This document shows, one piece after another, positions 57,326 to 64,000 of a DNA stretch of 64,000 bases (the stretch's first letter is position 1; each line of letters opens with the position of its first letter). Both the position numbers and the translations under genes were made by a program. Source of the stretch: Lindgomyces ingoldianus (taxonomy: Eukaryota > Ascomycota > Dothideomycetes > Pleosporales > Lindgomycetaceae); assembly GCF_010093535.1 (NCBI RefSeq), contig NW_022985172.1:1188340-1252339 (forward strand), in the 5' to 3' direction. Under the pieces are notes generated by a model. That model did not search any database and was not told where the DNA came from. It worked only from the letters and a program-made list of their open reading frames with translations.

Positions 57326-60029
57326 CTAATTAGTAGTTTAAATACTATAAAAAAAAAGCTTTTTTTATACCTTTTTATTTAAAAGTTTATATATAAAAAA
57401 AATCTTTTTTTTTACTACTTTAATTATAAATTAGTAAAAGTAAAGATAAAGTTTAATTTATATATAAGTAGCTATAAATCTTTATTTAGTTACCTAAGTA
57501 AAAGTAAAAAACCTGTCTATATAATACTATTTAAAGGTATTATATAAATAGTAGTGCTTATTTAACACTAGAAGGTCTGTTTTATCTTTTTGCATAAAGC
57601 TGTTTAGAGGCAGCGTACAACAAAAAGTAAGACAGTGCACAATAATATATAATTAACTACTATAGAGTAATAAGTAACGCTAGCTTTATCTATAACTAGC
57701 TAACATAATATATTAATATATAACTAATACATACTTTTTATAGGCATCTTAGTAAAGACCTTAGCAAAGTAAATAAATATTAAAAATTAAGTAGATAAAA
57801 TTAAACTATTAAATAACATACTTAAAAAAAAGCTTAATTTATACATAGCTAACTTAATTATAAAACTCTATATATTAAGTGTAATAAATATATGTATGCT
57901 TAAAAACTTTTAAAATAACTTTATAAAGTAAAAGCTTATACACTTTAAAAATCTTAGCTAACTATTTTTATAAAAACTAATTACTACTTTATAGAATAAA
58001 GGCATTAGCTTTAAAAAGAACATAATAAAAGCTACTATACTATATAAACTTATAAAAAAAGAACATATGTTTACTATTTTACTAAAGTATTATATAAAAC
58101 TATTACTACTATTACTAGTTTTAATGTAATAAAGAATGTCTTTATATAAATTACCTATAGACTTAATACTTTTTTTATAATTAGTATAACTACTTTATAA
58201 TAGCTTACTGTACAAAAGCATAACTAGGCAGCTACATATTCCTGTAGCTATAGCTCTGCATAAGATTCTCTAAAGCTTATACTTACTATATATAATTTAA
58301 TTACTTTATAATCTATACTAACTTCTACTTATATAAGATATTATAGTAGAGAACCTTACACCTAAAAAGGTTGTATAATTTTAAAAGGCATAAAAAAAAT
58401 AACTATATAAAGTAACTATATAATATCTTAGCTAATAAGGCTATAGTATTTATTAAGCTCTACTAACACCTTACTATTTTTAAAGCATTATATACAAGCA
58501 TCTTTTCTAATATTTTTAAAAGGCGTGCACATATGTTCTACTTTTATAATATTAGTCTAAAATAATTATAAAAGTTACTATATAAGCAGCTTAGTAATTA
58601 CTTTAATACTAATATAAACTATAACTAGTATTAAATAAATTAAATAATAATAAGCTTTATATAAAGTAAGTAAAAAAACTTTATAAAAACTTTACATAAA
58701 GCTTTTAAAGCTATAATTAATAAACTTACTTTTACATAAAAAGCTTTTAGTTTATAATTTTAAAGTAAGATACTGCTTTATACTACTATTATATAAGCAT
58801 ACTAAGGGTAACTTAAACTTAAATAAGTAATATTCTTAATTAAGCTTACATATAAAGCACTATATAGTAACCTCTATTTAGCACTTTAGGTTATAATTAA
58901 TTAACAGAATAATGCATTTATAAACAAATTCTAAAACATGTACTACACTAATAAGTAATATAGCTTACTACATATATATAGCTATTAACAATGTAAAAGA
59001 AGCTTAAAAAGATATAGAGGATTATTTAGACTATAGTTCTTTATATAATTAAAGTAATGCTTTATTTATTATAAAAAAAGAATGTTAGTTAATAAATTAT
59101 CTTTATATAAATTAATTTTATGCAAAACACTAATATATCTTTTTATATAAAAGATTTTATAACAAGACACTAATATATAAAAAGGTAAATATGTATATTT
59201 AAAAGTTTAAAAGTAAACTAAAGTAAAAGAAAAAAAAGTTACATAATAATAATAACTTAAATAAAAAAAAAGTAAGAAGATTATTAACTACCTTACTAAT
59301 ACTACATTTCTTTACTACGCAACTGTAAAGGACATCTACAGCCTAGAACCTAAAAAATACGTAGAACAGTTTATTCTTAAAGATTAATACTATATAGTAT
59401 ACTAAAGTAAACTATAGGATACTAGCGTAGTAAAAATCTTTACTATAAAGAAGTTATAACTTAAAGCATACTTATAAAAATTTCTTTATATAAAAGTAAA
59501 CTAGACACTAAGAAAGAAAAGTATTAGCTTTAAAAAATAAAAATTAACAGAATTAATTAGTACTATATAAATTACTAACTTAGTTAGTAATATAATGTAT
59601 TACATTTTAAAGACTCTAACACTATTTCTGCTATTACTAGCAAATGCTAACTAACTTAGGGCATACTTTAACAATATTTTAAATATTATTATATGTAAAG
59701 ACAAAACTACTATTTTTATTATATAAAAATAAAGACACTTTTTTTTTAATATTAGTAAAAAAAAATTTATGTTTTTTTTTACTAAATTAGAACTTTACTG
59801 CCTTTACTACAAATTTAGACACCTTTATATAGAGAGACTTTAGAAGATGCTAACTAGCGCTAGCTATAACATTAATGCTGTAGTGCTAGAAGAGATTAAA
59901 AAATTTTACTACCTTTACTAATTATATAACTAGGCCCTATAAAGATTTAAGTTTATAATTAAAGATAACACTTACTTTAACTATAAAGTTATTATTAATG
60001 TTATATAAATTAATAATAAGGATGTTTTA

Positions 60030-62500
60030 TATATTATTAATATAAATATATTATTTTAGGCTGCTACATTTCTAAAATCTATGTCTACACAAGATACTTA
60101 AAATGCACTATATAAATGCTAGATTAACACTTATTAAGAACCTTTAAACTATATTATGTATAACTTTAGTATAAACTTTACTTTAAAAAATTTTTAAGCT
60201 TATGTAAAGATTATAAAAGCTACATGTAGGCAGATGCCTATAGAAGCACATTAGGCAGTTAAAAAAGTTAAGCGTGTGTACACACCTCTTTAATAAGTGT
60301 TTAACATCCTAAAGACTAAGCTAGGTAACTATACAGATAATAAAGCTATTCTATAGATAGTAGTTAAAGCTCTAAATAATATAGCTAGCCTACACAGTCT
60401 AGTACCTACGCTGCTAGTTTTTAAAGCATACTTAAGAATTAACTTAGACTTTCTACTATTACTAGATATTATTATATAAGTAAGCGCTATATAAAAAGTA
60501 ATAAAAATACTTTAAAAAAACTATATAAAAGTAAACATTAATTATGTAATTAATACTTATAATAGCTTTATAATATATAAAGTTCTTAACTTTTTCCTTA
60601 GCTTAAAGATTATAGCATAAAAAGAGAAAAAAGGCTAGACTAGCTTATATAAAATTAAAAGTATTAAAAAAAAAGATATTATTATTAAAAAAAAAATAGC
60701 CTACTAAAGCTCTAATATACATAGGTTAAACTATACTATAAAAAAAAAATAACTTACTTATAATAAATAACTTAAATAAACTAATTTTTATATAAAAAGA
60801 TTTTCTAAAAAAGAGGAAAAAAAAATAGCTTTATAAAAATATTATAAAAGTAGAACTAGAGCCTACTACAGACTAAGCCCCTTAAAATAGCAATGCTGCA
60901 CTAGTGTAAAAGGAAAATATAGATACTAAAAAAAGTAAAAAGTAAAGAAAACTTATATAAAGTCTAGACTAGGTATTTCTAACTTAAAAAAAAAAGAATA
61001 ATTAAGCCTTATTTATTAAGCTTTATATAAATAGTGTAATTACTATACTTAAAAAACTATTTAAAGAATTAGACTATATAAAGATAAACACTTTAATTAC
61101 TAATAGCACTTTTAAAGTTATAGTATATAACTTAATAAGGCATAAAAGTTAGATTTTTAACCTTTACTTTATATAAAAAGTAAAAGGTAAAATAACTTAA
61201 CTATATAAAAAATCCTGCCTAGTGTTTACTAGCTACTTAAATAAAAAAAAGAAAAATTTTTTTACTTAGTTACTAACTATTTAAAAAATAAGCTAAAAAC
61301 TACTTTTAGCTATAAAAGTAAGCTTAAAAGCTATGTATAAAATGCATTTTAAACTATGTAATATTATATAAGTATATATTTAATTAATAGATAAGCTTAT
61401 GCGCACACTATATATAAAGCTACTAAAAGAGATACACTAGAGCTTTCTACTAAATATAATACTCTAGGTTGTATAACTCTTATATAGAGCTGCTAAATTA
61501 AGACTATATTAGTTTAAAACATATTATAACTACTATAAAAAAAAGCTATGCATGCACATTTTTTTATATAACCTCTACTTCTTAATTACTAATAAAGAAG
61601 AGCACACTTTTAGTATTACTAGCTTATAAATAAATAACACTTTAAGCATTATAATAAAAAATTTTACATAAAGAGAAAAAAAAAAACTATAAAAAGTAAA
61701 GTTTTATATAAAAAGTAAAACTATTTTAGTAAAAAAGCAGCTTATTAAGTTTAATAGTAAAAGAATTAAACTTATATATAATATAGTAGCTTTTACTTAG
61801 AAGGGATAAGTAAGCTACTTTTATATAATTAACCTAAAAGATAAAGATGCTACATAATAATATATTAAGTAATGTGTAAAAGAGGCATATATTACATTTA
61901 TATGTTAACTAGAGGTAGCATTTAACTTATTTATTACTGCATAAACTATAGACTTTTTGTATAATAACATTAACACACTTAACGCATAAATCTAATAGTA
62001 GATAGATAATAGTAAGTATAGTCTTACTTTCTTACTATTATAGCTTAATTATGTAAAGCTATTTATTTTTATAAATAAATTATTTACTAATAATAAAAAC
62101 TTTAGCTTATAGCTAGAATTTTTAATTATATTAAATAATAAAAACTATATAAAGTAAAGCAACTACTTTAAAATACTAGGTAATATTATATACTAGAATT
62201 CTACTAAGTGTAAAAGAGTAACTAGAAGTGTTTTTACTAGTAAACTATATAAAATAGTTAAAAAGTTTAATAATATAATTACTTTTAGTATAACTTTATA
62301 GTAAATTATATAAACACTTAAACTACTACTAATTCTAGTAGTAATTTATATAAATTTAAAGTTTTTATATAATTACCTTATTAAGCTAGGCACTACTAGT
62401 AAAAAGTAACTTATAATTAATATTATGTTACTCTATAAATTATATAAAAAAAAGAAATTACTAAAATAAAGTAAATTAATAGTAAAAATAACTTAGTAGA
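60030..62500 (+). pseudogene. copia pol remnant (integrase, reverse transcriptase, RNase H)
   Basis: Frames read through stops show an integrase core with MPIEAH near 60230 and VPTLLVFKAYLR near 60410. The reverse transcriptase has a relic of the fungal copia QTDDTL motif as INNTL near 61630. RNase H has recognisable NNKNFS, KCKRVTRSV and LIKLGTTSKK blocks. Stops interrupt every domain and catalytic Asp codons are changed to Asn, so it is non-functional. Confidence 0.85.
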
Positions 62501-62964
62501 TATATATATAAAGAAAACACTAAACTAAGCTTTTTAATTATTAGTTCTAACTAACTACCTCTTTGTCTAGATAGAAGCATCTGTAGACTAGCTAGATTCT
62601 GTGCGCAAAGATGCCTTAGACTAACTAGACTAACAACGCCTTTATATAAAGCTTATTTTCTTTTATTTTATTTTTTTTATTATACACACTTATCTTTCTT
62701 ATTATAAGAATCTGTTACTGTTAGCACTATATAAAAAAAGAAAAGAGCTAGGGGATTGTACAGTAAAGCTTAAAAAGTAAAAAATAAAAAAAAAAAAGCT
62801 ATTTACATAGCATAACTAGCCTATTCTAATACATAGCATTACTAAGGTAAGTTCTAATAAATAAAGTAAAGTAAAAGTAAAATGTAATTAAATAGACTTA
62901 TATAGACAAAAGAGAGGTAACATGTACAGAAGGTAACTTTTTAGACAAAAAGAAAAGTTGCTAG

Positions 62965-63230
62965 TGTCTGTACACAGCAGCAGCGTTGCAGCCTAGATAC
63001 AAGCAATCACGCACAAGCAGGATCACGTATCTATGTTACATAATGCTTGTGCGTAAACCTCTGTGTGTAAACATCTAAATATCCCTCTTTTCCTCTGTAC
63101 AGAGGAAAAATAAGAAGTAATTAACACTAGTTACCTAACACCTCTATGCAATGTTTACACTATGCAAACCTCTCTGTCTTGTACGCATTTGCTAACACTA
63201 AGTGCTAGCTAGCAGAGAGTCTATTTAACA
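62965..63230 (+). repeat. 3' LTR of the copia element
   Basis: 266 bp direct copy of 57060-57325, followed by the target duplication ACTAT (63231-63235). It carries more T and A at the differing sites than the 5' LTR, with about four sites the other way round. Confidence 0.92.
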
Positions 63231-64000
63231 ACTATTTATATACCTTTTTACTTATTACACTTTTTATAGCTACTTAATGTAAGTTATTTTACTTTTTTAA
63301 AAAAGGTGTATAAGTGCTAAGCTAAAAACCTTATGCGTAACTAGATTACTTATATTATAAAAATAAAGTTCTTACTATACTTTAAAGCAGCCTATAATAC
63401 TATAATTACTTTTAGTAATATCTAAAAAAGGTTCTAAAGTGCTAGATTAGTTCCTTTTAACCTATAATAAGTTATAATAGGCCTTAATGTAAAGTTGCGC
63501 ACTCTATTACTACTACTACTTATATATAACAAGCCCTAGCAGTTATAAACTCTAAGTAATACCTTAGAACTTAAGTTATAATTAATGCTTATAAAGATAA
63601 AAATTTAGAAGCATATAAATAGTTTACTAACTTTTATAGTTAAAGTGTTTAAGAAAGTTTTAAAGAAAGTAGTAATAATTACACATAAGCTAGTGTTAGC
63701 ATAATAAAAAATTACTAAGCTTTAAGCAGCTAATAAGGCTACTACATAACATAAATTACATAAAAGAAAGCAGATTAAGGCAGAAAAAACCTTAATAATT
63801 TAAAAAAGCCTGCGCTTAACAGCTTTAAAGGAGTTTAAAGTGCGCAGTAATAGGAAGAAAGCAAAGAAGCAGGTGTAAGCTAAAGTAGGTAAGCTATCCT
63901 AAAGGCGCTGCAGACAGTGCAATTAGGCTAGGCATAACGCGTAAATGTGTAAGCAAGAAGCAGAAGTAGTATTTAAATAATATTCTAGGCTGTACTGTAC
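63231..64000 (+). mobile_element. 3' part of the right pogo/Fot1-like transposon, running off the window
   Basis: Continues the transposase interrupted at 57059. The C-terminal part is readable from about 63640 (basic segment KKKQIKAEKTLII, then LRLTALKEF and a CRQCN...HNA cysteine motif), with fewer mutations than the left copy at 7174-7376. The terminal inverted repeat expected about 100 bases further on is outside the window. Confidence 0.85.

Larger units (their letters stand above)
57060..63230 (+). mobile_element. Ty1/copia LTR retrotransposon, RIP-degraded, nested in the pogo-like element
   Basis: Two 266-bp direct repeats (57060-57325 and 62965-63230) that begin TG and end CA flank 5.6 kb of AT-rich sequence. 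The flanking bases 57055-57059 and 63231-63235 are both ACTAT, a perfect 5-bp target duplication. Inside, the domain order integrase (about 60030-60480), reverse transcriptase (about 61380-61660) and RNase H (about 62050-62500) is that of Ty1/copia. A purine-rich stretch lies just upstream of the 3' LTR. The whole element is 6171 bp and full of stop codons. Confidence 0.92.

Overview
The window is nuclear DNA of a filamentous ascomycete (Pezizomycotina; Leotiomycetes is my best guess, not proven). The gene island has short GT-AG introns of about 48-125 nt and typical ascomycete proteins: a Cdk1 with the filamentous-fungal insertion, CreC and a CreD-like arrestin, GEM1, a Zds-type protein, and a NACHT NLR-like protein. 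The island is bounded on both sides by very AT-rich, TpA-rich DNA full of stop codons. This is what repeat-induced point mutation (RIP) leaves in transposons.

Layout. Positions 1-6224 are a degraded repeat block in which a minus-strand Ty3/gypsy element can still be read (gag zinc knuckle, reverse transcriptase, RNase H, integrase, in that order). A minus-strand piece of a pogo/Fot1-like DNA transposon (6225-6478), a 695-base N gap (6479-7173) and the plus-strand 3' end of another pogo-like copy (7174-7484) follow. The gene island is 7487-56064. To its right a second complete pogo-like end begins at 56067. That element is split by a nested, RIP-mutated Ty1/copia retrotransposon (57060-63230) with 266-bp LTRs and a perfect 5-bp target duplication, and it resumes at 63231 and runs off the window.

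Genes in order: MAK5-like DEAD-box helicase (-) and TRM7-like tRNA 2'-O-methyltransferase (+) share a divergent promoter. A tandem trio of small secreted or single-pass membrane proteins (+) follows, the middle copy carrying an in-frame stop. Then come GPI16 (-) and LUC7 (+), a 3-kb gene-poor stretch, an ABCG half-transporter (+), a mitochondrial iron-dependent alcohol dehydrogenase/transhydrogenase (-), an Slm1-like F-BAR/PH protein (-), a cupin_5 protein (-), a Zds-like protein (-), mitochondrial Rho GTPase GEM1 (-), creC (+), a creD-like alpha-arrestin (+), a GH18 enzyme fused to a UBA domain (-), Cdk1 (-), an AlkB-like dioxygenase (+) and a NACHT NLR-like protein (-) beside the right transposon border.

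Most genes are housekeeping and have no obvious common pathway. The exceptions are creC and the creD-like gene, neighbours in the same direction that both belong to the ubiquitin-linked carbon catabolite repression system. The items I find most worth following are the GH18-UBA fusion, the tandem membrane-protein family, the creC-creD linkage, a GC-AG intron inside LUC7 (itself a 5' splice-site selection factor), and the NLR placed at the edge of the transposon block. Exon coordinates were derived by hand from splice sites, reading frame and family alignment from memory. No search was run.
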